Shown here piece by piece: positions 1-43,072 of a stretch of DNA of 64,000 nt (positions within the stretch are counted from its first letter, which is position 1; every line of letters starts with the position of its first letter). Source of the stretch: Polydactylus sextarius (taxonomy: Eukaryota > Chordata > Actinopteri > Polynemidae). The notes below the pieces were generated by a model. The model made no database searches. It worked only from the letters and a program-made list of their open reading frames with translations, and was not told the DNA's origin. Position numbers and translations under genes: made by a program. The stretch spans positions 3,247,501 to 3,311,500 of the forward strand of contig CM028925.1 of assembly GCA_016801845.1 (NCBI GenBank), read 5' to 3'.

Positions 1-611
1 CCAAGACTGACCCATTGGCCTCACAAGGTATGGAGCTGAAACCTCATGAGCTAAATTGCTGCATGCTAATGGTGTCAGCTGACATGAAGAGCAAAATAGC
101 ACTGAAACTATGTCTTTAGTTGTTTGAGGTTAGCAGTTAAAAAGCTTAAGAAACTCTCAATATGGACAAGATCAAATGGAGAAAAGGGCTTACATATTTC
201 AGCTGCAAAAAAATAAACAAGCCTCAATTCTCAGGTCTCGTTTCAACTGGGACTAAACTTGCCTGTGTCTTTGGATGACTTTATTACAAGATAAATAGGT
301 GCACTGGGACAGTCGAGACAGAAACAGGAGCCGTAATTGACAGCAAAAGCCATTAGGTGGAGAAAAAATGGCATATTGATCAGCATTATGTAACAAGACA
401 CATCTACTGGCTTAGTCATGTCACTGCTGTGGGCAAATCTCTGAGGATGAGCAAAATACAGAAGATAAAACAAATGGAGCAGCTTCTGTCTTTTTTTTTT
501 TTTTTTTTTTTACCTTAGTCACTGATCAGCTGTTTGTATTAAACCTATCTGGTTGCAAGGCAAAACCCACCTGAGGGGGGTCAGATGACAGGAAGAACCC
601 AGCAGTGATCA

Positions 612-723
<112 letters not shown>

Positions 724-973
724 GTCTTTCTTATCCCTTTAGAAATGGTAGTGTATATTTCAGTTACCTGGCAACCTCTAGAAAAGTTTTAACAATAGTT
801 ACCAGGAAGTACAGTACATTCAGTATGTCATCAGTGATGACAGGTGGAAGCTTTAACATGTAGATGGTTGTCCAGGAAAAGACCCATAGTTAACCTCTGA
901 CCTCCTGCTATCTATTATAAATGATCTGGTATAAATGTGCATTGAGTGTTGTTATGTGAGCGCTGTCTCTTAC

Positions 974-1090
974 CACCAGCACTGATGTCCTGACTGCTTC
1001 AGAAACGCTTTGCCTCAGCTCTGCGGCAGTGCCCGGTTTGTTGAGCCCCCGGGTGAACTTCCTGGCCTCAGGTGGAGCAGAAGAAGCCAT
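974..1090 (-). CDS. DOCK-D (zizimin) family Rho-GEF, first coding exon only (dock9/dock10/dock11 type)
   Basis: Thirty-nine codons start with ATG at 1090-1088 on the minus strand and end in frame at a GTAAGA donor (GT at 973-972). The peptide contains EARKFTRGLNKPGTAAELRQ followed by SVSEAVRTSVLV. That matches the conserved extreme N-terminus of DOCK9, DOCK10 and DOCK11, which carries R/KKFT, KPGTAAELRQSVSE and VR-SV. These proteins are very large guanine-nucleotide exchange factors for Cdc42 or Rac, with PH, DHR1 and DHR2 domains, acting at membranes and on actin. Only this exon is in the window and the rest of the gene runs off the left edge. The paralog cannot be decided from 39 residues. 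Human DOCK10 and BMPR2 share 2q, which slightly favours dock10. The open frame continues past the donor to 908, but that part is intron. Confidence 0.8.
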
Positions 1091-1450
1091 GTCGCGGGAT
1101 CACCTGTCATGAGACAGATGGGTATTTAGAGGAGACTAAAATATGAAGAGGCTGTCTCCCCTCCAGAAAGGCGCTGCGAAGCCTGGAGTCCGTGCGCGCC
1201 GGATGGTGGGGAGGCTGTCCGACGTGCGTAAAAATACACCCCTGGCGCAGTTTTTATCCCGCCATTGCGCTTGTCCACAACTTCATTTGGTCTTTTATAC
1301 ACACACACTGTAGTGTCTGATACTGCACGAGGCTTTAGTTGTCAACAGCAGCCGGAGAAATACATCCAAAGCCAGCTGAGCTCTGTCCCGTCAGCGGAGG
1401 TCCCCGCCCCTCTTCCTCGGTGTAATAATGTCCCACGGGACAGCACTGTA
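1091..1450 (-). promoter_or_regulatory. Probable 5' UTR and promoter of the DOCK-D gene
   Basis: This stretch just upstream of the DOCK start codon is richer in G, C and CpG than the AT-rich DNA on either side, for example around 1170-1215 and 1385-1420. That is typical of a vertebrate promoter. No TATA box or mapped start site is visible, so the limits are approximate. Confidence 0.4.
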
Positions 1451-2239
1451 AACTGATCCATCCATCATATTAGAAGCTTATACATAATTTATTACACACA
1501 TTAAGTACTGCTGTGTATCACATAATTACTTCACTAATTCTAAAACAAATACAGCTTTTCATGAATGATGTTACTCTTTCCAAATACCACTTTATTATTA
1601 TTATTATTATTGTTGTTATTTCCATCTTTTGTATATAATTAATAGTGATATCCGCATCAGATGATAGTTAGATACCAAGACTATACAAATATTATAGATA
1701 TAATTGCATAATTGGGCTGCATTAAATGCTGTTTTGATGTTATATAACACCAAAACGCACGGTCCACCCGCAGGCACACGCTAACATTGCCACCTACTGG
1801 AATAATGATTGTTTTGAAGCGTGCAGACTGTGCTTTAAGGGGGATTTAAGCCTTTTATAGCGTCGTATGACCACACAGAGGCAGTAAAGCAACACTGATA
1901 ATTAACAAACACGGGATGCATTTAATGGCACTGGGAAAAAGTTGGATATTTGAGCATTCGAGCTTGAACCATAAAAACAATGCTGTCATTACCATTACTA
2001 ATATTGCAAATAATTAAAACTAAAGGTTATTATTATTATTATGACCATGTGTTTATAAAATAAAATATTTTGACAAATTTTGCTAACATTTTTTAACAAA
2101 AATAGTAATGGTTGGCTGTTGTGCATATTTGTTTTAAAATAAATGTTAGATTTTATTTTTATTTTTATTTAAAAACCTGTATAACTGAGTTTTTTTTTTT
2201 GTTACCTTTTAGAGAGGGGAAATATTCAACTATAAGATG
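1451..2239. other. AT-rich intergenic spacer between DOCK and bmpr2
   Basis: AT-rich DNA with short ATT and TTTA runs. No coding exon, RNA gene or recognisable mobile element was seen. It separates two divergent promoters. Confidence 0.6.
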
Positions 2240-3350
2240 TTAATTGTGAAGAAAAGTGTTAAAATCTACCGGTAGCCATGTTGGGTAAAGTTGTAGATGA
2301 AGAGCCTGAACGCAACATGTTTTTCTAGGGTGTTGCATCCACAGTCTGCTGCACAGCGGCGCTGTAGCTCTCCTCCCGACTGTGTAGGACTGTCCTCCAC
2401 CCCCAACACCAACCCACAGCAACCTGATACCGGAGTCGAGCGGTCCAGACAAGCCTGCAAACGAGGCGTTCCCAGCCGCCCTGCCTGTCTGTCTGTCTGC
2501 CCAGCGGAGCTCCAAACCGTCAATACCAAACGCCGCCGGAGATCAGACGGAGAGATATCCATCTCCTCCTCCCCTTGTCGCCTACCAGCCCCGGAGTAAT
2601 AATATCCGTCTTTTACAAACCAAAAAAAAAAATCACACCGTAGGCGCGGTTTACTTGTGATTATTCTTTTTTTCCTCCACCGCAGCGAAGATCGTGAATT
2701 ACGATGGGACGCGAGAAACTAACTGGCTAGCTGTCCGGCTAACGGCTGTTAGCTTCGGTAGCAGTCGGCTTGCAAAATAAACGAGCTAATTGGATGTGGT
2801 TTTTATTTGGCAAAAATCCTGCGCTCCGTGGTGAAAGGATGGACTATTTTTGAAAGTGCACAGCCGAGAACGATCTGTATCTAAACGAATTAGCCGCGCG
2901 ATCGGTTATTTTTCCTCTATTTAGCCTCTTTGCACAAGTTTTTCCTCGGACTAGACAGTCGCTGTTAGCATGTTAGCTAGCAGATATGGACGTTGTTCGC
3001 TGGTTGGTAGTGGACGGCAAATGCGAAAAACAAGTTAGCTGTGCGGTTTATCTGCGCCGGAGCCGATAGCACGACTATCCTAACTTTAGCGGACAGTTTA
3101 TGTTAGTTATCAAATCAAAGTTGAAACGACCCCTCTCCTCTCGACGCTACAGCGCTTTTTTTTTCTCTCTCTCTCGCATCAATTCTCAATGTGTTGTTCC
3201 ATGCTTGAGAGAGCAGTTCAAGTTATTGAGCTGACGTGAGGAGAGAAAGAAAAGAGATAGGGGGTGAAAACAAGAGTGATAGCTGAAAAAAAAGAGATAA
3301 AGAAGAAGAAACAAGACTTGGAGAAGATCCAGTTGTAAAAACCAAAGTCG
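2240..3350 (+). promoter_or_regulatory. bmpr2: bmpr2 promoter and long 5' UTR region with upstream ORFs
   Basis: A GC- and CpG-richer block (about 2330-2600 and 2690-3130) precedes the bmpr2 start codon. Mammalian BMPR2 also has a long GC-rich 5' UTR of about 1 kb. Short upstream ORFs are visible, including a 22-codon frame at 2970-3038 and a 12-codon frame at 3201-3239, both ending before the main ATG. The transcription start is not defined by sequence alone, so I cannot say which uORFs are transcribed. A CT-rich run lies at 3161-3178. Confidence 0.5.
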
Positions 3351-34983
<31,633 letters not shown>

Positions 34984-36680
34984 ACTCACAGCAGCATCTG
35001 ACATTTACTGGGGAAAAAAAAACAGAGAGTTTTGGTTTGTGTGCGTCGAGCTCTCTGCTCTGCATCAGCAACAGGAAGCTACGGAGTGTGTCGTGAACAA
35101 ACAGTCGAGTCCGATCGTGTACAGTAATTTGGTTCGTCTCGCTCCTGTGTGTCTTTCTGATGACGGCGTCGCTTTAAATGGAATCCAGCTATGCAGCATT
35201 CTCATCCGCTTCTGTTTCTGCGTTTTTATTAACCTCCCCGTCGGTTCGTTTCATATCTTTCATCCTCACGAGCATAGCAATGTTTTTTTTTTTTTTTTTT
35301 TTTTTTTTTCTACGTGCACTTTGAACCGATAAAAATCAGTGTTTAAAAATCCTGTCTGTTGCGACCACAACGAGAAGAAGAAGTGGTCTATAAGCTTAAA
35401 AAAAATAAAGGCAATGAGAAACAATCAACACTTTCTCGGACTCTGCTGTATCAAGCGACTCGAGAGTAAAAGAATTAACGGTCTTAAAAGACAGAACAAA
35501 CTACTTTAACTGTTTTTTATTTCATTAATTTGTATGCAATACCAATTTTGTCTTTTTTTTTTTTTTTTGACTATCAATTTTTTTGTATCATAATTTTCGA
35601 TTGTGCAATAGGATTTAGCTTTTAGATGCTTTCAATGTTCTTATCGCTTCCATTATTTTTTGGTCATCGTTTTTATCCTGTCATTATTTTAATATGTTAA
35701 TCTCTGTTGCACTTATGAATAGTCACAATCGTTTCTTGTAAACAATCTACTACGAGCTATCGCCCCACCCCCAACCCCTTCCCCTTCAGACTGAAGAGGA
35801 GAAAATGGGTGACAATCCTCCTCTGTTTCTTCTTCTATGGACGATCTATTTTTGGATTTGAGAGTGTGTGTGTGGGGGGGGTGACAAACACTAACCATCA
35901 GTCCCAGTGGACTGGGGAAAAAGTGGGTTTTCATGGAACTTCTCTGCTTGCACAATTACACCAGGAATGGCTCATACTCTGGGGTCTGTAAACACTACAA
36001 TCACACGAATCAAATCTATGGAGGGATCTGTTACAGTGGCTGACTCAATCACTGTACCACTATCACCTGACCTCACTGTGGACTGTTTTAACTGTGTTTA
36101 GATGTCTGTATGTGACTGAAAGACTAGAAACACTAGAAAGCCCTGATTCTGTTCTTTGAACTCTGTTGGAAAATCAGAAACTAAACTATAACACACACAC
36201 ACACACAAAACCAAACCCCTCCGAAGCACGCTGGATATTATTTCTGCTTCTTGTTCTCATCCTTTGATGTTGGAATGACTCTGATTCAGTGTGAGTGAAG
36301 AGTACGTGTGCGCGAATGTGCATGTGTGTTGTTTCTTTCCATCAGCAAGCATTAGAACTGTTGGGGGGGCCTAGCGCTGTACAGACGTGCTGAAATGTCA
36401 TGGTACTCATTCTGTATTTTCAGCGCAGCTTCAGGGCATATGGAAAAAATCTCATTTATGTTTTTGTAATCTGTAATTTGTATGAAAAAAAAACAAAACA
36501 TGTATGTGTATTGCATTGATATTTGCGTCATTTTTATGGAATTCTGTTTTGCATTCAATGGACATGGCCTTTGACTCCATTGCTATGCGTATGCTCGGTA
36601 CAGTTTCTGTATACATTTTCAAGTCAATATGGAAGAAAAAAAAATCTCAATAAATGTATGAAATAATACTGATGATGTCT
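34984..36680 (+). other. bmpr2: bmpr2 3' UTR
   Basis: This follows the TGA stop and carries long T and A runs and AT-rich segments, as in other vertebrate BMPR2 3' UTRs. An earlier AATAAA at 35404-35409 could give a short form. The AATAAA at 36649-36654 is the likely distal signal. Confidence 0.65.
36649..36654 (+). terminator. bmpr2: Probable distal polyadenylation signal of bmpr2
   Basis: AATAAA is followed within about 30 bases by TGTT/TGTCT-rich sequence. It lies about 1.67 kb after the stop codon. Confidence 0.6.
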
Positions 36681-37559
36681 GTTAAAGACATGTCTCTTAT
36701 TCTGGAAGTACTGAAACGGGAAGTATATCAGTATTTTATTCTATAAAAAATATGTTAACAGTTAGTTGTAAACATTTCCTGTTTTATGTCAACACATTTC
36801 ATGCAGATAAGAGAAAAATAGATGATTAAATTTAGCTTGAAAGGGGCCGATTACTATTTTGGCTGCCATATTTGTTTGTGCAACAGCAGAACACCACGTA
36901 TCACTTCTATTACTCAACTATAAATTATTAAATCATGGTCCAAACCGTCCAAAATACTAAATGTTGCAGTGCAAGGTTCTCTAATCACTGCAATTTCCAT
37001 AAAACGGACAGACGGGGGCGCCATTCTCTCTCCTCCACTTGTTTACCTCACTTCTCTCCGCCGTCTGCTCCACGCGCCCTAGCAACTGCAGCATCAGCAC
37101 GAGCGACGCAGCGTTGGAACGCTACGTCACAGCGCTGCCTCGGCTGCGTTAAGTAGCGAGACACTGCAAGACCGGAAGTTGGCTGCCTCATTCAAAATAA
37201 AATAACATACATAAATTCTTTGTCATTTCAGGGTCGCTATTATGTAGCTTAGATTTTTAATTTGATTATCATCGTTGGAATAAATATTTGAAATAACGCT
37301 GGGCTCGTGAGACCCTGAAGAAGAAATGGCAAACACATTATTGTGCAGGGACATACTGTGAATACTGAACATTACTGGTATATCCTCACACACTAATATA
37401 TAAATAAACAACGTCGTATGTGACCATAAACCAGGACTTGGCAGAGCCTCTAAGCACTGCAAACTTGCGCCAGTTATAAAAGGTAGAAAATTCACTTTGT
37501 GAAGAGTCCTGTAAACGTTTTACTTTAAAAACACTAACCGGAAGTGTGTTTGTTGAATC
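36681..37559. other. Intergenic region between bmpr2 and fam117b
   Basis: No coding exon was recognised. A CpG-rich island-like patch at about 37010-37170 may belong to a promoter. Confidence 0.45.
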
Positions 37560-38058
37560 CGTCTAGCTTCACTCTGGTCCCTCTCCCCGTCGTGACAGCC
37601 CAGCATCACCGCCTTCTCTCTATCCTTTCTGTATTTTCTATCCTTCTGTTATTTTTCCTGTCTTTTTTTTCCCCCTTTCTTTGACACCTTGCGGGGCCCT
37701 CACGTTTGGTGCAAAAACATATTATTTGATTTTTTAAAACCCATTTCCGTCTGCGGCCGAAGCGGCTCTGTGGCAGCTGCTTCAGCCGTCGTGCCGCATC
37801 AGCCTTGGAGAGAAAAACATCCATCCACGACGACGGCGGGGAGGAGGAGGAGGCAGCTACGCCCATTTTGACACCTACTATCTCCACGAAGACGCTTTAC
37901 TATCGTGTATATGTCCGAATTTTTATATATAGAAAGATTTTTGCTCACCTCCGTGGCTCTGTAGCATCTCGGTGTAGCGGCAAACATCAAAGGGGCTGGG
38001 CTGCTGAGAGCTGCACGCGCCCTCACATGCGGCAGCGCACCTCGACCACACTTCTACA
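37560..38058 (+). promoter_or_regulatory. fam117b: Candidate promoter and 5' non-coding exon of fam117b
   Basis: The stretch is GC- and CpG-richer than its surroundings and ends in a good donor, CTACAG followed by GTAAAC at 38059. The frame running into the donor has no FAM117 similarity, so I read it as 5' UTR. This is inference only and needs transcript data. Confidence 0.35.
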
Positions 38059-39745
38059 GGTAAACATGTTTATCCTCTCTCCCGCTCACACAAACACGCA
38101 CATTCGCTCTTAACCACAATATCAGGTACGCTACTATATAAAATTAATGTAGTTTAATTTGAGCATTAAACATGTTGCGGTGATGGTGATTGTGATAATA
38201 AAGAAGGTGCATGAAGCCTCGGTAAACACGTTTGGCCTACATTACAGTACATCACATTATACAGGCTGTTGCTGGGAGACTTGACATGCACTGAGATATT
38301 TCTCATCAAAATGAAACGTATTATTTATTGAAGTAATTATGCATTAGATGACATGTAATATGTAATATAACCTGGGAACTATTAAAGCAATTTATTATGA
38401 ATTGATTGACAGAATTAAGCAGCATCTATTTGAGTGACGGTTTAAGCCATTTATTCTCATATATATATAGTCTCTATGGTTGTTTTAATGTTTGTGATTA
38501 ATATTTTATGCACCATTTACTCATGTCTGATATATGTTAATTGGCTCATATATCTTAACTCAGACATAAAGATTACTTTAGCTCATCTCATTTATAAAGG
38601 CACAAAGAAGATTTAATGATATATCAGCTGATTAATTGTGGTTTTCAGTTTAATATCAGCATCAGTGTGTTGTGTGTTTTGATATATGACAGCAGACTGT
38701 GCTCACATCCCCTGCAGACAGAGACAGAGACAGAGGGGGGAAATCGTCAAAATAAAGAAAGCTGTGCTGGTGGAATCGCTCAGAGCCAGAAACCTCATGT
38801 TTACTCTCTCACACACTCACATACAAGCGAGACTACTGTGTGTTAATGAAGATCCGTGTGCTTCGTTCCTTAGCAACAGCGATGTACGCTGGTCAAGGCC
38901 CTTGCCAAATTTAGCTCCAGGACTGCTGCTGCCAGTCAGTGCTGTGTGTGTGTGTGTGTGTGTGTGAGTGTGTTGTTGCGTTTCACGGTAAACTAAATAC
39001 ATATATTATTTATCATTATGAAACATATGTGCAAGGGGGGGGGGTGCTTCGTGAATGCTGCATTGTTTTTCTCCTGATAAACCACTGAAAATTGATATTA
39101 AAATAGATTTTTTTTTTGTTGATTGATATGTGCTGATGCAGGCAGATTCACCGCAAAGGCTCGTGGGTAGACCCGTGCACTGACACAAAAAAACACGCCG
39201 CTGCAGTTCTGAATCCGGGTCAGTCGGGCAGAAGCAGGCACCTGCCCTCGCTGCCCTCAACTACCCCACCCCCTCCCTCTCGTCCCTTTAAGCTGCTCTA
39301 ATGCCATTAATCAGGGGGCTGTGTGTGACTTTAAGGAGGTGGGGGGTATCCTTTCCATCCAGCATGAGACAGATTAACATCAGTCTGGCAATAGACACAA
39401 ACTGAGACAGACTCAGCTTATCCTGGCAGTCTGTTGATTCGTTTATGTGTTGACAAATACCTTGTTGACGTCTCCCAGCTGATCTAACTTGTCTCTCTTT
39501 TGTTTTTGCTCCTCAGACTTGACATCTGAGGCCTTAACCCACCACGTCTCTCTGTGGTTCTCCTCCGCGCCCTGTGGTGACCTCCCCTTCCCTCCTCCTT
39601 CCCTGTCTGAGCTCTCTTGCTCTTTATTCTCCTCTTGGTTTCCCGCCATCGCGTCCAGCTGTGGCCCTCACAGGGCGCGCTCGCTGGCTCTCACCTGACA
39701 GGTCCCTGGCCTCAGGACGACAGCCAGCACCAACACGTTCCCTAC

Positions 39746-41501
39746 ATGAGGGACAAAGCAACGCAGGTGAGTCACCTATTCGTAAAAAATGTATCTCACA
39801 CATATTTAGACAATGTTAATAACTGCTGGAACTTGTGCTTCTAGAAATAAAGGAGAATAAAATATCCATTTGGAGGATAAAACATTTAATATTAAACGAG
39901 TCTTAGAGGCATTTCTCTGAGGCTGGGGAACAGTGGTGCTATGAGCTAAATGCCACCTAAAGCTTGACTCAGTCAGGATTTGAACCAGCAAGCAGCTGCA
40001 CAGCATATGTATATACAACCTGGTGCCATAACCATTCAGCTATCCAGGTGCCCCAGCATCTGTGTGTTTTTTATACATTTTTTTTTTGTATGAAATGCTT
40101 TGGATAGTTCCAGGGATATGATTCAAATAAACATGTGCCGCTGCTGTTGAGCTGCCTCTGGCTTCAGATGAGCCGCACTGAGCGCCTGCTGGATGCATGT
40201 GTGTATTTGTGGAGCAGGCAATCAATGCAGAGATGATAGGGGGGTTTGCAGAGAGTTACATCATGTTGCTGTGTTGCCTCTGACTATCAATCAGCGATTG
40301 ACTTGAAACCAGACGCAGGTCGAACATGAGCTGTATTATCAAGACACCAGGCGGCCTCAGGTGATACCTGGAGGTGTCAACTCTGCTACATGGAAAGTTT
40401 AGTGTCACACAAACATTGGAGCTATTCTGATCTTTTCTATCTGCTCTGAGTGAGTGTTTCCAGATCTTTTTAGCTTGTGGTTTTATTATCAGTAATCACC
40501 GATTCAACAAAAATAGATTTGAAATTATGCCAAATCAGGAAGCCAGGCCAACTGTGAGACATAGAAACAAATCAACTGAACCTTCTTCGCTAATATAAAT
40601 TGGAGAGGGAGAGGAGACGTTTTAACAGATTATTATTTTAAACTGTTACAACTGATAACCCAACTTGCCGTCTTGGCTGCTTAAGTATAAAAGTAAGAAG
40701 CTACAGACTTCTTTGAATAATCTTTTGACCTATTTTAATTATGTGGAGGATCTATTGGGGTCACAACCCCCAGAGTTGTCAGATACTGCGGGCAGATGTT
40801 AGATGGTGCAGTGGTGTCAGGACATTTCAGGCATCATGAGCTAAGCAATGATAATTTTAACTCATGATCTGGCTGGTAAATGTTTGTGTACTTGATATTT
40901 TTTTGCTATAACCTTAGAGTGTTTGTTTGTGTGTGTGTGTGTGTCAGACTCCCAGGGCCTGGGCAGATGAGAGGAGGAGGGGCTCTCACAAACGCTCGGC
41001 CTCCTGTGGGAGCACCGACCAGCTCAAGGAGGTCAGTGTTTAATTATGAGCTTACTTCTCAAATAAACAACCAGCTCCTTTTAATAGCGCTACTGTTGCT
41101 GTACATTACGTCCTGTATACACCTGCATGTCATCACGCCATGTCTCTGTCTCTGTCTGCGATCGTCCACAGATTGCCAAACTGCGTCAGCAGCTTCAGCG
41201 CAGCAAACGCAGCAGCCGCCATCGGAGGGATAAGGAACGCAAGTCGCCGTTCAATGGCAGCCACACCATCATCCAGTCGCAGGTGATCGGTCGGAGACAG
41301 TGTGGTGGAGTGTGTGTGTGTGTGTGTGTGTGTGTACCAGGTGGCTGTGTCTCCGACAGGATGTAGGTTGGGTCCCAGATCTGTGGAGTTGTGAATGTCC
41401 CAGTTTCCGTCTTGCCCCTGGTTGCCTCTGGTGTGTGTGTGTGTTCTGGTAATTTAAAATGTAATGTGTTTTTAACAGCCTTTGGTTTGTGTAAAGGGGG
41501 A

Positions 41502-41557
<56 letters not shown>

Positions 41558-43072
41558 AGCGTCCACTCCTACCATGCTGCTCGGTGACGGTGGCAGTGTC
41601 TGGGTCGGTCATACGCTCCCTGTGGTGTCTGCTGAAGTGCAGCTGTCCTGCTTTCTGGGCCTCTACATGAGACAAAAGAGAAAGAAGGACTTTACCCACA
41701 ATGCATTTGACAAGCTCATTCACTGATACAAAGGACCACCAGCGAGCAGGAACAGCTTAATGTGCCCAGAGCAATGGAAATGTTTCTGTTACTGATGCAG
41801 CTTTGAATCTTCCTGTGTGGCCAAAAAAAGAAAAATGAAATATGAAACTAAGAACTTTCTGTTATTAAATTTAAACATTTATTTGTGTCTTGTGTGTTTG
41901 ACAGTCGCCTATGCCCAAGACCATCCTGATCCCCATCCCCATCTCCAAGTCGTCGGCCCCTCGTTTCCGCAACAGCGTGGAGGGCCTCAACCAGGAGATC
42001 GAACGCATCATCATCCGCGACACACCCGAGAAGGATGAAACCATCGTTGTGAGTTACTCTACCTTTTAAAATGTGCTGTTGTGGGGTTTTTTTTGTGCGT
42101 GTGTGTGTGTGTTCACCGACTAATTAACATTCAAGGTTTTTCAAGGATTCAAACGCTGGGGATTAAAGTGTTGTTATTGTGACCTCAATTCATGTGTATG
42201 TGTGTGTTGAACAGCCACAGGATGTTCCAGATGGGCACCGTGCGCCCCCACCTGTCCCCCCCCAGCGCAGCAGCAGCACCCGCAGTATCGACACACAGAC
42301 ACCCTCGGGGGGCGGCCTGAGCGGTAACCACAGCAACTGCAGCAGCCGCCCCGACTCCATCTCACCCTCCTACCTCACCGTCCTCAACGACACAGGTGGA
42401 GGCAGTCCCTACGAGGACAAAGGTGATCAGACGCGACGCGGATTTTAGCTCACACACATCGCACACATGTCCTGCTGTCAGAAAGTCTTTACACATGATC
42501 TGTCTGCCTCTCAGAACTGGGCCCCTGCTCCCCGCTGCCTAAATACGCCGCCTCTCCCAGACCAAACAACAGCTACATGTTCAAGAGAGAACCGCCAGAG
42601 GGCTGCGAGAAGGTCAAAGTGTTCGAGGAGTCCATGTGAGTCTGTACATTTTACAGGATTTACAGGAGATTTAGGAGAGTTATAGTGGATGACATCACAG
42701 GTCGTGTGATTCACTCTAACCCAGAAACTTAGAAACAACTGAAAGTCTTGTGACTTGTTTAAAGTTTAAGCGAAGTCTGTAGATGAAAGATGAAAGACAC
42801 TTTAAATAGGAGAGACTAACACGTTTCCCTTCATGTGTGTCTCCAGGCCCAAGCCTCTGCAGGAGATCCCTCCCTTCCTGTGTCCGGACCGCAACAAGGT
42901 TAACTTCATCCCCAACAGTGGCTCTGCCTTCTGCCTTGTCAGCATCCTCAAGCCCTTACTCCCCGCCCCGGACCTCAACTTTCGTCCCGGGGTGGGCCTG
43001 CGAAGTCTGTCCCCGTCCCTCGTGCCTCTGTCCACCCAGCCCTGCCTGCTCGAGGAGCCAGAGAGCTTCTGA
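39746..43072 (+). CDS. fam117b: FAM117B-like protein (fam117b), 7 coding exons found, 304 aa from the first in-frame ATG
   Basis: Coding parts: 39746-39766, 40948-41031, 41172-41282, 41905-42048, 42215-42422, 42515-42635, 42847-43072; all phases match. Vertebrate FAM117B is recognised by RDKATQ, GSHKRSAS-GSTDQLKE, IAKLRQQLQRSK, RFRNSVEGLNQEIE, PDGHRAPPP, RSSSTRSIDTQTP, NNSYMFKREPPEGCEKVKVF and NKVNFIPNSGSAFCLVSILK. The biochemical role of the family is not established; the protein is rich in Ser and Pro and probably intracellular. The exon holding the start has an acceptor at 39517 and no other ATG before 39746. A second possible acceptor at 39702 would continue the frame from an upstream coding exon, as in mammals, where about 200 more residues come from a GC-rich exon 1. 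I could not find that exon. The C-terminus is shorter than the human one. Confidence 0.85.
39965..40055 (-). mobile_element. tRNA-derived SINE head (remnant) in a fam117b intron
   Basis: On the minus strand, GGGGCACCTGGATAGCTGAA leads into an A box TAGCTGAATGG (40042-40032). A B box GGTTCAAATCC (39986-39976) follows at normal spacing. These are RNA polymerase III internal promoter motifs. The rest does not fold as a clean tRNA, so a decayed SINE fits better than a tRNA gene. Confidence 0.65.
41311..41335. repeat. (TG)n microsatellite
   Basis: Short TG tract just after a fam117b exon. It pairs in inverted orientation with the (CA)n tract at 41507. Confidence 0.95.
41507..41553. repeat. (CA)n microsatellite
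   Basis: Perfect CA tract in the same fam117b intron as the TG tract at 41311, so the two could pair in RNA. Confidence 0.97.
42671..42826. repeat. Dispersed repeat, copy B
   Basis: Diverged partner of 26590-26850, with the same block order. It fills most of the last fam117b intron. Confidence 0.55.

Noticed and set aside
2240..2599. Open frames of about 100 aa on both strands in the bmpr2 upstream region
   Set aside because: GC-rich promoter DNA has few stop codons. No domain or splice context supports coding.
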